A stretch of 64,000 nt of DNA from Comamonas suwonensis. Its GTDB lineage: Bacteria; Pseudomonadota; Gammaproteobacteria; Burkholderiales; Burkholderiaceae_C. Positions 34,032-43,788 of this stretch are shown in pieces. The stretch lies in contig NZ_JABBCQ020000009.1 of the NCBI RefSeq assembly GCF_012844455.2, positions 62,001 to 126,000 of the forward strand, written 5' to 3'. Position numbers and translations under genes: made by a program. Every line of letters starts with the position of its first letter. Positions within the stretch are counted from its first letter, which is position 1. Below the pieces are notes generated by a model that was not told where the DNA came from, ran no database searches, and worked only from the letters and a program-made list of their open reading frames with translations.

Positions 34032-35828
34032 TCACCCACCCACGAAACGGTTTCCCTTTGCGTCCTCGTACACCGGCTTGCCGCCAGCCGTTCCGACCTG
34101 CTTGGTCATACCTGGCGGCAAGGACTGAGAGCTGCCTCCAACTCCACTCACCTCCTGCACATCCCCAGTACGGCTGTTGTAGCGAATGACAGAACCGGCA
34201 GTCGTAGAGCCATCCACATTCTTGGTTGCAGGCGTGACTTGCACCTTCCAATCAGCTTCATCTTTGCCCGAGTAGGCGCGCATCTGGCTCGCAATCGCTG
34301 CCTGCTCTTCCGGAGTCTTGGCGTTGATATAGGACTCCTGCAATTGCCCAAGGCGCTCTGCTGCTTTAATCTGCGGCGCGCGCAGGCGCTCGTCACTGTT
34401 GGCTCGCTGCTGATCCAACGACAGGCGCCGCAAACCCAACCCCAATTGGCCGGATGCGCGCGAACTGGCTCCGGACTCAGCCAAGGCCGCGCGTCCCGTC
34501 GCACCGGCTTCGGTCATAGCAGTGCGCTGCAGACCGCCGGCCTGTCGCATGCCTTCTTGCTCCAGCGCACTCGCTCCGCGCATGGCTTCCAGATCACGGC
34601 CATCGATGGCGCGCAGCGCTGCCGCGCCATTTGCGGCTGTCTGCTTGTGAATCGAGGTTGCCTGAGTCTCGGCGTCACGGCGCTGCTGCTCAGGGGTGCG
34701 ACTCCACATATTCCCGTTGCCAGAAGATTGGCCGATCGAGCCTGACCAGCCAGGCTGGCTGCCGCCATTCAGCCCCAAGCCTGGAGCTTCCGGCTCTGTA
34801 GTCTCAGTAGAGCGGCGCAGGCCAAATCCGCCCGCTCCTGACTGAGCCAGCGCACCTGCTGCTGCGTCGTTTTGTGCATTGGGCTTGCCAGTGAATCCAG
34901 CAGGCAAGCCCATCCCACCTGACTGGTCGCTGTACTGGCCGCGCCCATGGTTGTAGACGCCATCGATCATTTGATTGGCTGAAGCGGCAGGTGTAGATGC
35001 AACAGCTGGCGATGGAGCACCAGGATTCACCAGTGGCGGATTGATAGACCCACGGCCAGCGCCAGCCGTTGATGTCGCGGGTGCAACGGCAGTGGCGGGA
35101 GTGGCTGCTGCAGGCGAAGCGCCGCCTAAGAGACTGGCCCCAAGCACTGCACGGCCGGCATTGTTCGATGCAGTTGAAGCCGCGTTAAAGCCTCGACTGA
35201 TCGCGCCGCCCGTCGAGGCGACACGCCCCGCTCCTCCGAGACCGGGTAGCGCAGCCGCCGCATTGCCAAAATTTCGGCCGGCTTCGGTATTGCTCCAGGC
35301 ATCCTGAGATCCATCGGGAGCAGGTGCCTTGAGGCCGCCTGTCGGAATCTGAGCCAGAGCATCCGCACGCTGGGTGTCCGTCATTCCTATCGGTGCAGTC
35401 TTCGGTGTGGAGGTCGGCGCGCTGGATGGCGCACTGCTGAATCCACTGGACCCCGGCAGGCGGTTGCCAGGAAAAGTACTACTGGGGCTTGGCAGCGCGG
35501 CCGGCTTCAAACCCAGCCCAAGCTGATCCTCTGGCGCGCCACCATTGGCAAAGAACACCTCGGGCTTGAGGCCCAGTTGGGGCGCAGCTTTGGCTTGCGG
35601 AGCGTTAGCGCGTGCGGCATTCAAACCAAACGAGGTTTGCACCGGTGCATGAGTCGCATCCACCACGCCCTGCAGCGCCTGCTTACCACCCATGGCATGC
35701 ACCGTGTCGGGCGGCAAAACGAACTCACCCGGCTTGAACATGCCGGGGATGGAGTCGGGCGCCTGGTTCTGCGCCTGGGCCAGGGCCGCGCCCTTGGCAT
35801 TAGGTTGGGGTTTGGACAGTCCGAACAT
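34032..35828 (-). CDS. Low-complexity phage structural protein
   Basis: The 598-residue protein is rich in Ala, Gly, Pro and Gln with disordered stretches. Its N-terminal FKPGEFVLPPDTVHAMGGK recalls a motif seen in phage tail-length or internal proteins (PGEFV). A helical part near residues 400-520 is coiled-coil-like. It ends the first late block, before the cargo insertion. It may be an internal or head-tail junction protein; the family is not named. Confidence 0.6.
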   Translation of the reverse strand: MFGLSKPQPNAKGAALAQAQNQAPDSIPGMFKPGEFVLPPDTVHAMGGKQALQGVVDATHAPVQTSFGLNAARANAPQAKAAPQLGLKPEVFFANGGAPEDQLGLGLKPAALPSPSSTFPGNRLPGSSGFSSAPSSAPTSTPKTAPIGMTDTQRADALAQIPTGGLKAPAPDGSQDAWSNTEAGRNFGNAAAALPGLGGAGRVASTGGAISRGFNAASTASNNAGRAVLGASLLGGASPAAATPATAVAPATSTAGAGRGSINPPLVNPGAPSPAVASTPAASANQMIDGVYNHGRGQYSDQSGGMGLPAGFTGKPNAQNDAAAGALAQSGAGGFGLRRSTETTEPEAPGLGLNGGSQPGWSGSIGQSSGNGNMWSRTPEQQRRDAETQATSIHKQTAANGAAALRAIDGRDLEAMRGASALEQEGMRQAGGLQRTAMTEAGATGRAALAESGASSRASGQLGLGLRRLSLDQQRANSDERLRAPQIKAAERLGQLQESYINAKTPEEQAAIASQMRAYSGKDEADWKVQVTPATKNVDGSTTAGSVIRYNSRTGDVQEVSGVGGSSQSLPPGMTKQVGTAGGKPVYEDAKGNRFVGG

Positions 35829-35836
35829 GCGGCACC

Positions 35837-36511
35837 TTAAAAAATGTAGACCACGTTCACCTGGGGTTCATCATGGCGGGTTGCGCGGCGCAGATCCGCA
35901 TCAGGCCGCGCACCGAAGTAGCCGGTAAAAACTGCCTCGGCCGAGGCCGCGCGCTGCGGGTCAAACCCATCGGCATCGGGCTGGCTGAAAGCGCGGTGCA
36001 GCGCCCAATACACCAGATAGGGGTGACTGGCTTCATGTATCTCCGGTTTGTCCGAGTCGTTGGCCATGGGCTTGAGCGGCAGGCGATAGGCCTCCAGCGT
36101 CAGCACTCCGGCCTCGCGCGGCGTGGGCACCACGCGCAGCGCGCGCTCAGTCTGGATGGCATACATCACATCGCAGCCCAGACGCACGCGCCACTCTGGG
36201 TGGCGTCGATCAAGCCACTCGCGCGTCACCAGTTCCACGGACTTGCCACTATGGGCCGCCGCGCTCGGCTGCCAGTGCAGGTGCGCGATCTCATAAACCT
36301 TGGCATGAAGCTGATACGAGGCCTGACCCGCATTTACCGCAATCGTAGTCACGGCAGGTGTGCTGTCATCGAGCAACAGCCGCCCGCGCACGGCGGCTTC
36401 GTCCTGAGCTTCATTGAGCCAGCGCGTTACGGCCTCGTCCTCCCACAGATAAGTCTCAACCTTGTCGGTCGCATCCTCGCGGAAAGAGGCAATCAGCTCA
36501 CCGAGCGTCAT
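35837..36511 (-). CDS. Head-tail adaptor-like protein
   Basis: The 224-residue protein starts with MTLGELIASFREDATDKVET and a helical bundle (TRWLNEAQDEAAVRGRLLLDD), followed by a beta part ending in HPYLVYWALHRAFSQ. This arrangement is seen in portal-bound adaptors of podoviruses and in phage DUF6682-type proteins. It lies between capsid genes and the tail region, where an adaptor is expected. Confidence 0.6.
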   Translation of the reverse strand: MTLGELIASFREDATDKVETYLWEDEAVTRWLNEAQDEAAVRGRLLLDDSTPAVTTIAVNAGQASYQLHAKVYEIAHLHWQPSAAAHSGKSVELVTREWLDRRHPEWRVRLGCDVMYAIQTERALRVVPTPREAGVLTLEAYRLPLKPMANDSDKPEIHEASHPYLVYWALHRAFSQPDADGFDPQRAASAEAVFTGYFGARPDADLRRATRHDEPQVNVVYIF

Positions 36512-36512
36512 A

Positions 36513-36956
36513 TCAGCACACCCCGTACTGGTCCAGCATGGAAAGCACCTTGGTGCGCATGTTGTCCAGCGACAGGTTCTTGGGAACGACTTGGTTGTAG
36601 CTGTCCTTGGCGAACTGTTGCACGCCCTCCTTGTCCATATTCATGATCTGATCGATCAGTTGCTGGCGTTGCGTGTCCTTGTCGCGCTGCTCATCCTGTA
36701 GTTTCTGCGCCTGCTCCAGAGTCTGAAGCGTGTCATCTACAAGCTGTGCACTGCTCTGCCCGTCCTGACTGCTAGCAGCCTGCTCATCCTTGCACGAAGC
36801 AAACATATCGGCATGGCGCAAGAACCTCTTGGCAATCTGAGACGGCAAGGATCGCACCTGACCTCGCTCGAAAGATAGATTCGTGCCATAGAGGCGATCC
36901 ACATACGGGCTACGCCGCCCGATGTACTTCACATCGGTATTGATTGGGGTGTTCAT
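36513..36956 (-). CDS. Small virion-region protein, unknown
   Basis: The ATG at 36956 (MNTPINTDVKYIGRRSPYVD) is preferred; eight more in-frame codons lie upstream. The 147-residue protein has a basic N-terminus (RRSPYVDRLYGTNLSFERGQVR) and a Gln-rich coiled-coil middle. The opening resembles small proteins that coat or plug the head-tail gate, but no family is assigned. Confidence 0.55.
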   Translation of the reverse strand: MNTPINTDVKYIGRRSPYVDRLYGTNLSFERGQVRSLPSQIAKRFLRHADMFASCKDEQAASSQDGQSSAQLVDDTLQTLEQAQKLQDEQRDKDTQRQQLIDQIMNMDKEGVQQFAKDSYNQVVPKNLSLDNMRTKVLSMLDQYGVC

Positions 36957-37021
36957 GGTGATCCTTAAGGGAACGAACAAAGGAGCGAAAGGGCCGCGCC
37001 CCTCGCTCCTGGTGATGGCAC

Positions 37022-37501
37022 TTAGTCAGCGCCCAGGTGCTCACCATTGATCACCACATCCACATAAGCGGCCTTGGCCACTGCCGCGCCCGTGATGGTC
37101 AGCACCACAGCGACGCCGGCGGGCAGCTTGGCCAGCTTCTTGGTGAGGGGCAGGCGCAGATTGGCAGCCGCTGACAGATCGATCGCGCTGCCGAAGTAGG
37201 CCGGGCTCTGGGGCAACGCCGGGCGATCAACGCCGTCCAGATATTCAAAGCCCAGTGAGGCTTGCACGCCCGCGCCAAAGCCGGTGGACACGATGAGCTT
37301 GACCTCATCGACCAGAAAGCCGGGCTGCAAGGTATTGATGCGCACCACATCGTTGATCGCCAATGCGGCCACCGCATCAGAGCCAATAGCCTGGCCATTG
37401 GCGGCAGTAGCCAGGACGCTGCGAATGGTCGTGGTATTGCCATAAGGGCGCGCGCCGCCGAACTGATTGCGGGATGCACCAAGGATGGTGATTTTTGCCA
37501 T
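37022..37501 (-). CDS. Capsid-associated (decoration-like) protein
   Basis: The 159-residue protein is beta-rich and hydrophobic (VVRINTLQPGFLVDEVKLIVS), with an Ala-rich C-terminus. It directly follows the major capsid gene in transcription, the usual place of a head decoration or stabilisation protein. CAGGAG precedes the ATG. The assignment is from position and composition. Confidence 0.55.
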   Translation of the reverse strand: MAKITILGASRNQFGGARPYGNTTTIRSVLATAANGQAIGSDAVAALAINDVVRINTLQPGFLVDEVKLIVSTGFGAGVQASLGFEYLDGVDRPALPQSPAYFGSAIDLSAAANLRLPLTKKLAKLPAGVAVVLTITGAAVAKAAYVDVVINGEHLGAD

Positions 37502-37565
37502 GATTGACTCCTGAAGGTTAAAACAAGACAGATGCAGAGGGGGGATCGCTCCCCTCTGCCCTGGC

Positions 37566-38855
37566 TTAGATGGTCTTGCCGAAGATGGGCACTACCGTGT
37601 CAAGCACAGCAATGCCGTGGTCGGTGAACTCCACCTTGTCGTCACCCGTATTCACCGCAAAGCGAATCTTGGAGGCACCCAAAATCGCGCCAATCAGGGC
37701 TTCCATCTTGTCGTCGAAGTCGTCGTCCTGCTCCTTCCAGAAGTAAGGCAGGCCGTTGTGACGGCTCTTGGCATAGCCCTTGGCCAGTGCCTGGCCGCCC
37801 AGCAAGATGGAGCGATCCACCGCGAACTTGTCACCAAACGACGCGGGCACCAGCGCGCTGGACTCGGCTTCACTGTCGAACTGATCGCAATACATGATCT
37901 TGTCGCCAGCAAAGAAACGAATGGGCTTGGGCATCTTCACCACCAGGGTGTTGGACCAGAAGGCCGATTCGGGGCTGCGGAACAAGGGATGATCCTTGGC
38001 ATTGCGCGCACGGGCCAGAGCCTGCGCTTGATATGCACGGAAATTGGGATCAGTTGCAAAAGCCGTGTATTGCGATGTGGAGACCAGCAGCACCCGGAAA
38101 GGACTGTCCTTGGCCATCTCGTCGCCCTCGAACTCCACGGCAGGCGGCGGCATCACCATCTGCTCCAAGTAGCTGCTGAGTGCATCCACGTTGGGCATCT
38201 TCATGATGTCGCCCGTGGTCAGATCCACCTCACCGGCATTGGCCTTGAAGCGTTGCAGCGAATCACCTTCAATGATGAAGTGGCGGTTCTTGGTGGGAGC
38301 CTTAACGCGGTTGACGACCACCTTGCCAAAGCGCGGATCTGCTGCCAGAGGAATGCGCCAAGTATGGTCGTTCATGAAACCGCGCGCCCCCGCCATGTGC
38401 ACCAGAGACATTTGGTCTTCATAGTCGTCCATGGCGCGCTGCAGCAGTGGCTTGGCCAGTCGATAAATATCGACAGGGCTGCGAACTTCATCCATGACCG
38501 CGCCCAGATCCAGAGGAAAACGCGCCTGATTCACACGCAAGCGATCCTCGGACAGAGAGACGCCTTCACCGCGCCCGGCTGCATATTCGCTACCCATGAT
38601 GGGGATGCCGCCCACCGGGTTTACGAAGTTCATTTTCAGCTCATCACCACGGCCCTTGCCCAGATCCATAGTCTGGACGATGGGCATGGTGTTGCTGGAT
38701 TGGTTGTTTAGCGCGCTGGCGGTGGCCTCGATTTTCGGGAACTTGCCCGTCAAACGATTGATATTGGAATGGCGCTTCTGGGTTGCCGAAAACACCCCCA
38801 TGGCCTGCTGTACCAGCTTCTGCTGGTCTTCTGCGGACGTGCTGGTTTTGCTCAT
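37566..38855 (-). CDS. Major capsid protein (DUF4043 / N4 gp56-like)
   Basis: The 429-residue protein resembles DUF4043 capsid proteins. Visible blocks are a P-domain-like segment (QARFPLDLGAVMDEVRSP), a spine-helix-like region (LLQRAMDDYEDQMSLVHMAG) and the C-terminal KPIRFFAGDKIMYCDQF and ILLGGQALAKGYAKS. It should form the T=7-type shell with the HK97 fold. The scaffold gene lies 15 bp upstream and the decoration-like gene downstream. Confidence 0.85.
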   Translation of the reverse strand: MSKTSTSAEDQQKLVQQAMGVFSATQKRHSNINRLTGKFPKIEATASALNNQSSNTMPIVQTMDLGKGRGDELKMNFVNPVGGIPIMGSEYAAGRGEGVSLSEDRLRVNQARFPLDLGAVMDEVRSPVDIYRLAKPLLQRAMDDYEDQMSLVHMAGARGFMNDHTWRIPLAADPRFGKVVVNRVKAPTKNRHFIIEGDSLQRFKANAGEVDLTTGDIMKMPNVDALSSYLEQMVMPPPAVEFEGDEMAKDSPFRVLLVSTSQYTAFATDPNFRAYQAQALARARNAKDHPLFRSPESAFWSNTLVVKMPKPIRFFAGDKIMYCDQFDSEAESSALVPASFGDKFAVDRSILLGGQALAKGYAKSRHNGLPYFWKEQDDDFDDKMEALIGAILGASKIRFAVNTGDDKVEFTDHGIAVLDTVVPIFGKTI

Positions 38856-38869
38856 ATCAGCCTCAATTC

Positions 38870-39916
38870 TTAAGATTTGCGTCGGATGAAGGAATCGACC
38901 GCATCTGGCGACATGTCGTTGAATGCGTTGAAAAGATCGACTCCGCTCAGCGAATCCAGACGTTCCTGCATGGTTTGAGCGCCGCCTCGGCCACCCGGAA
39001 TATCCGAGAGGCTGCTCGGGGCTGGCAACTGCAGAGAATCGACTACCTTTTTGGCGGCCACGTCTGGCTTTCGCTCTGGCTGACTCTTTTGACCGGTGGC
39101 GGCCTTGTACTGATCGAGCAACTCAATCACCTGCTTTGCCGAGCCCTGATCGAGCACCATGCGAATGGGCTCCTGGGCATAGCTTGGCTGGCCCTTGATC
39201 CAGGTATCAAATTCCGCGCTCTCCGCAATGGAGCTCGCGTCAGCATGGGCCTTGGTAATCTGCTCGAAATGAGCTTGGGCAGAACTGCTTTGATGCTGCT
39301 GAAGGACCGGTGCCAGTTCTTGGCGCAGTTCAGTCAACAGCTCTTCGCGCAGCTCCTTTCGCATCTCGGATCGACCCAGGGAATTGAGCTTTTGAATGCC
39401 CTCCGCCATGGCTTGTTCAGAGAAATCACCAAACAAGGAAGCGTCTACACCGCTGTTCACCGCCTCTTGGGCTATGTCCAGTAGCTTGTCACTTGTCGTG
39501 GCCTGTTGGCCGGATTCCTGTCTTGCCAGAGATTGCGCCTGCGCATCGGCCAAAGCCTGACGCGCTTGGGTAGCGTCATGCTCGGCAGCCTCCGCGCGCT
39601 GCTTCCACTCACGCTCACCATCTCGGTGTGCCTGAAACTTTTCAAAGGAAATGGTGTGAACACCATCTTTCGCCAGAACCCGCGTGTTGGCAGGATTCAG
39701 GTCGGTATCGCTGGGCACATCAGTGGCTTGTTCCACCGGTTCAGCCATTCCAGCAATGTCTTTTGCAGCATCAGTGGCGGTCGCTGGCGCGCCGCCTTCA
39801 TCCCCGGAACTACCCGAGGTATCGCCATGCAGACCGGCATTGAGCATGTCGGTCAGTTGAGTGCTGTTCAGTACGCTGTCTTGGCTTTCAGAAGAGTCGT
39901 TGATTGATGTCGTCAT
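38870..39916 (-). CDS. Capsid scaffolding protein
   Basis: The 348-residue protein is acidic and disordered at the N-terminus. It has a central coiled coil (EREWKQRAEAAEHDATQARQ) and a Gln/Glu-rich helical C-terminus that often contacts the capsid. Composition and location just before the capsid gene are typical of scaffolds. A degenerate copy of the late motif and a terminator lie in the 230 bp before it, so it may be transcribed separately from the portal. Confidence 0.8.
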   Translation of the reverse strand: MTTSINDSSESQDSVLNSTQLTDMLNAGLHGDTSGSSGDEGGAPATATDAAKDIAGMAEPVEQATDVPSDTDLNPANTRVLAKDGVHTISFEKFQAHRDGEREWKQRAEAAEHDATQARQALADAQAQSLARQESGQQATTSDKLLDIAQEAVNSGVDASLFGDFSEQAMAEGIQKLNSLGRSEMRKELREELLTELRQELAPVLQQHQSSSAQAHFEQITKAHADASSIAESAEFDTWIKGQPSYAQEPIRMVLDQGSAKQVIELLDQYKAATGQKSQPERKPDVAAKKVVDSLQLPAPSSLSDIPGGRGGAQTMQERLDSLSGVDLFNAFNDMSPDAVDSFIRRKS

Positions 39917-40078
39917 GCTGTCCCACCACTTATCGCAGTAGCCGCAAAGGGCTGAGCACTCAGGCGCTATGGTTTAGATAGCTCCATCTGCTTTCATAAC
40001 AACGGCTGTAGCCGCTGCACTTCGCCTCGGTTTGCACTGAAGGCTTAGAGAGAAGTGTTGTTGATGGGCTTGATCCGG

Positions 40079-40096
40079 GCAAACTCTAGTGGGGTG
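40079..40096 (-). promoter_or_regulatory. Degenerate sixth copy of the late motif
   Basis: The minus strand reads CACCCCACTAGAGTTTGC, matching the consensus at 14 of 18 positions. It follows directly after the terminator of the terminase-portal transcript and precedes the scaffold gene by about 160 nt, so it lacks the fixed 31-nt spacing of the other copies. Confidence 0.45.
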
Positions 40097-40106
40097 GAAA
40101 CAGAAA

Positions 40107-40127
40107 AGCCGCCCCCTGGGGACGGCT
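40107..40127 (-). terminator. Terminator after the portal gene
   Basis: On the minus strand, AGCCG and CCCC pair with GGGG and CGGCT, followed by TTTT. It lies 20 bp after the portal stop and would end or attenuate the terminase-portal transcript. Confidence 0.75.
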
Positions 40128-40147
40128 CTGCCTGATGCCCTTAACGG

Positions 40148-42475
40148 TCAAGCCAGGTTGTCTTGCGTTGAAGGCGTTTCAATTCCCTGCATCCCTGTGT
40201 CCGCACTCTGAGGAATGGGCGGAAAGGTGGGGCTGGTGTTCTCGCGCACCTCTGACGCCGCGCCCGGCTCCAAGGCCGCGCCTCCCTGAAAAGGCACCGG
40301 TCCATCTGGCACAGGGCCAGCAGGGGAAGACTCCGGTGTCGGAAAGTTAGGATCGTCTCCGCCTGGTGTGGGCTTCTGGTAGCCGGCCGACTGCATGATG
40401 GCATCCGCGATTGGAGCGATCATCGGCATCTGCGCCACCTGCGCACCACCCTGCATGGCAGAGAAAGCGGCCTGCACGCCGGTCTGCACTGCCTGAGCCA
40501 TGATCTGCTTGATCTGGGCTTCGGTCAGTCGCTCCTTGAGATCCAGCTCGCGCGCCTTCAATTCATGCCCGGCCTTGACCAAAGCCTCCTGCACCGCCTG
40601 CTGAACGCGCTTCTCAACTTGCTCCGGCGTCTCCTGTGAGCCCACTGCCCGCAAAGCCTCAACGATCTGCTTCTTGTAAGGCGTATCCATGAGAGCCACC
40701 ATGTAGGGGAAGGCTGCCTGCTGGAACTGCGGCGGCATGGTCTTGATGACCTCTTGCATGGCATACAGCTGCTGCGAACGGTAACCGGCAGTGCTGGGCA
40801 CCTCATCCAGCTGAACCTTGCAAAGGGTGCGCTGTACATCATTGGACAGGTAGCTATAGCCCTGAGGATCGGTTTCAAGCTGATTGAGCGAGATGGTCCG
40901 GTCTGGCAACACCGCATCGCCCTCGATGGGCACCTGCTTTGGCTTATCGCCCAGGCTCTTGATGATCATTGCGAGCAGCATTTCACCTATCAACGTGCGC
41001 GCCTTGCGAAAATTGCTCATCACAGTGCCAAGGCTTTGATTGGCCTGCTCAAGCTGTGTACGCTCCTGCAAGCCGCTTGTAGCGTTACCACGTTGACCAG
41101 TAAATGCGGCTGGCGCTGCAGACAACTGCTCAAACACCGAGCGGCAGTTGTTCATCAGCTGCAACTGCTGCTCACTGAGCTGAACATCGCGCTTGACTTC
41201 AAAGCGCGCGCCCTTCTTTTCCATGTGCTCCTGATCCAAGGTAATGTCAGCGTTGCGCCGACCGATCTGGCGCCGGAACTGGGCGTCTGTCATGGCCACC
41301 GCGCCCTTTGTTCTCTCGGTGCGGTATGCAGCCATACCCCAGCGCTGCAATGCGGTGCCACTGTTAAGGCTATCTTGCTGGTAGATCACACCACGCACAT
41401 AGCCATACGGGACGCGGGTGCGGTCCTCGCGGAATCCCCAGAACATCACATAAGGGAAGTGGTCATGGGGATAAGGCGTTGGGCTGTCATGCAGCTTGTG
41501 CGGCCCTAGCCAGTAGCTGCGCCGCACTTTGGACACCACCGCACGAAATGGCTTGGAGCGCCCGGTCGCGATGCCGTAGTTGTGCGCCTGGTTCTCGCTG
41601 TCGTACTCCACCACCCGGCCATCCGGGGTTTCAAGCAAAGTAGCCTCGACCCAGCGGCGATACCAAAGTTCTGTCAGGCACAGCTGCTTGCTCACCCGGC
41701 TATACCAGCGCGCCTCCTCAATAGTGGAGCTTCGCCCCTCCAGCGAGGCATTTTGCAAGCCCGTGGATGCTCCGCCCTGACTGGAAAAACGACTGTTGAA
41801 CCCTTCGTTCCACCACTGAGCGCCATGCCGGCCGCACTGCAAGATCAGCTCCCGGTGTTGAGGGAAAGCGCGCGCGATTCGATCCGGCAACAGCCATTTG
41901 TCGCGCTTGAAGTAGCGCGCATCCGACAGATCCCATTCCTGCGCCTGCCAGTCCCAGCGCACTTCATTACGGTGTACGGCTGCGCACTTGAAAGGGAACT
42001 TGGTCGGATCGCTCTCAAACTTGACCTCTACACAGCCCAGACCCACCCCGACCTGGGGGCGAAAGGCGTCTGAGCATGCGTCGTCTGCTTTGGACTTTCG
42101 CTCTGCCTGGTTCAGCTCTTCATTGAGCGCCTGAGCCACATCATCTGAACTCTCTTGCCCGCTATTGGCCGACACACGCCAATCGGTACGCGTGGTGGTC
42201 TCATAGCCTTGCAAGGCCAGCAGCATGGGGCCGATACGGTCCTCGATAGCTGGTGGGATGCCCTGCTCTTTCATCGCTGCCAGCAACTCGGTATCGAGCT
42301 GATTGCCATCGGCATAGTCCATTTCCTTGTCCGCGGTCGCGCGCCATCCCGGCTCCTCGTCCATCTCCCTCAGCCACTGAGTGAATTCCTCTTGGGTAAC
42401 CTCCAGCGTTTCAGGAGACTCTGTGCCAATCTCTTGGTCTGCTTCAGCAGTATCGGATTCATAGGTATTGTTCAA
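40148..42475 (-). CDS. Portal protein (P22-like)
   Basis: The 775-residue protein matches the P22 portal class: an N-terminal helical arm, DWRVSANSGQESSDDVAQALN, RPQVGVGLGCVEVKFE, the WWNEGFNSRFSSQG region, and a long helical C-terminal barrel (about residues 600-700, QVEKRVQQAVQEALVKAGHE) with a disordered tail. It forms the dodecameric DNA gate. The start is a TTG behind GGAGG that overlaps the terminase stop. The long barrel suggests P22-type headful packaging. Confidence 0.9.
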   Translation of the reverse strand: MNNTYESDTAEADQEIGTESPETLEVTQEEFTQWLREMDEEPGWRATADKEMDYADGNQLDTELLAAMKEQGIPPAIEDRIGPMLLALQGYETTTRTDWRVSANSGQESSDDVAQALNEELNQAERKSKADDACSDAFRPQVGVGLGCVEVKFESDPTKFPFKCAAVHRNEVRWDWQAQEWDLSDARYFKRDKWLLPDRIARAFPQHRELILQCGRHGAQWWNEGFNSRFSSQGGASTGLQNASLEGRSSTIEEARWYSRVSKQLCLTELWYRRWVEATLLETPDGRVVEYDSENQAHNYGIATGRSKPFRAVVSKVRRSYWLGPHKLHDSPTPYPHDHFPYVMFWGFREDRTRVPYGYVRGVIYQQDSLNSGTALQRWGMAAYRTERTKGAVAMTDAQFRRQIGRRNADITLDQEHMEKKGARFEVKRDVQLSEQQLQLMNNCRSVFEQLSAAPAAFTGQRGNATSGLQERTQLEQANQSLGTVMSNFRKARTLIGEMLLAMIIKSLGDKPKQVPIEGDAVLPDRTISLNQLETDPQGYSYLSNDVQRTLCKVQLDEVPSTAGYRSQQLYAMQEVIKTMPPQFQQAAFPYMVALMDTPYKKQIVEALRAVGSQETPEQVEKRVQQAVQEALVKAGHELKARELDLKERLTEAQIKQIMAQAVQTGVQAAFSAMQGGAQVAQMPMIAPIADAIMQSAGYQKPTPGGDDPNFPTPESSPAGPVPDGPVPFQGGAALEPGAASEVRENTSPTFPPIPQSADTGMQGIETPSTQDNLA

Positions 42476-43788
42476 TTGAGCCTCCAGTCGGATTCATCTG
42501 GTTCTTCATAGTCGTCGCCCGCGTTTGGAATGCCCGCCATCTGGGGCACCCAAAGGGACACATAGCGCATGCAATCAGCGCCATGGCTGAATTCGTCGTG
42601 TAGCGGCTCCATGGGCTCATTGGTGACGGCGTGAATGCGCCGTTGGTAGCGCTTAAGGCATTCCAGCAGTCGAGCGGTCTTGGTCAGATCAAAGTAGCAG
42701 CGCGGCATCAGCATGCGCACCTGCTTGATGCCCTCCTCCACATCCGTTGCCCGCTCCTGCGACCTAACGGATCTGCGCCCCAGTTCGCGCAACACCTGCT
42801 CAGAACTTTTGCCGGTCTGGATGTTTTTGGTCTTGCCGTCATGCGGCAGATAGTCCGTGCCCCAACGGAAGGGGAGCTTCTCCAGCTTGGCCACGTACCA
42901 CTCCAGCGTGCGGTGGCTGTCCTCGATGTAGCCGATGATTCGCACGTCTTGAGGGCCGCGCTGCACCAGGGCAATGCTCATGGCATCGTTCCACCCCAGA
43001 TCCCAGACCGTGTGCACCGGTAGCGTTGGGTCATAGGGAACGTCGCGCGCCCGGTGGTCTAGGTACAGCGACTCCATTTCATGGCGGTAGATCGCGCCGG
43101 CTGCCACGCGCCGCGCCTTACCTTCCCAGATATGGGCGTAATCGTCGGCCAGCATGGTGCGCTTGGCCTTGCGCCGCTCGTCATCCAGCACGCGCGGAAA
43201 CCAGGGGTTGTCGCGCCAGTTGATCTCGACTACCCAGGTATCCGGGCTGGGTGTGGCAATGAAGCGCTGGTAGGTTTCATCCGTCTCCATGTCCGGGTTG
43301 AGGGTCAGCCATATCTCGCTGCCCTCTTTGCGAATCGTGGGTATCAGGGTGTCCCAGCTCTTCTTGGTCACGCCGTGGGCTTCTTCTACCCACACGATGT
43401 CGCAGCCCTCAAAGGACTTGATGGAGTCCACGGTGTGGCTCTGCAGCCCCGAAAACAGGAACAGCGAGCCATTGATGCCGCGCACCTCGGTTTCCAGCAC
43501 CTCGAAGAAGGCATGCAGGTTCAGCCGCGCAATCACATCCTTGAGCAACTGGTGCACCGACTGCTTGATGGACTTCTGGATTTCGCGGGTGCACAGCACG
43601 CGCAAGGGGCGGCTGGATGCCATCACCAGCAGCACGGCCGCCACGGTCCACGACTTGCCGCCGCCGCGCCCGCCATGCATGACCTTGTAGCGCTTGGGCT
43701 CCCAGATGCCGGCTAGCTTCTCGGGGATGGCCAGCACCGGCACCTTAGGCATGCCTTGCGCTGTAGAAGGGACAGGAGCGAGCTTCAT
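42472..43788 (-). CDS. Terminase large subunit
   Basis: The 438-residue protein has a Walker A (MHGGRGGGKSW, about residues 37-47), Walker B plus catalytic glutamate (CDIVWVEEAHGVTKKSW) and an RNase H-like nuclease domain with acidic residues (TVWDLGWNDAMS, IIGYIEDSHRTLEWY). This is the PBSX/T4-type motor that cuts and pumps DNA. It overlaps the small subunit (ATGA). Confidence 0.95.
   Translation of the reverse strand: MKLAPVPSTAQGMPKVPVLAIPEKLAGIWEPKRYKVMHGGRGGGKSWTVAAVLLVMASSRPLRVLCTREIQKSIKQSVHQLLKDVIARLNLHAFFEVLETEVRGINGSLFLFSGLQSHTVDSIKSFEGCDIVWVEEAHGVTKKSWDTLIPTIRKEGSEIWLTLNPDMETDETYQRFIATPSPDTWVVEINWRDNPWFPRVLDDERRKAKRTMLADDYAHIWEGKARRVAAGAIYRHEMESLYLDHRARDVPYDPTLPVHTVWDLGWNDAMSIALVQRGPQDVRIIGYIEDSHRTLEWYVAKLEKLPFRWGTDYLPHDGKTKNIQTGKSSEQVLRELGRRSVRSQERATDVEEGIKQVRMLMPRCYFDLTKTARLLECLKRYQRRIHAVTNEPMEPLHDEFSHGADCMRYVSLWVPQMAGIPNAGDDYEEPDESDWRLN

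Noticed and set aside
40141-40404. Minus-strand frame inside the end of the portal gene
   Set aside because: Out of frame with the portal and without signals; a coding shadow.
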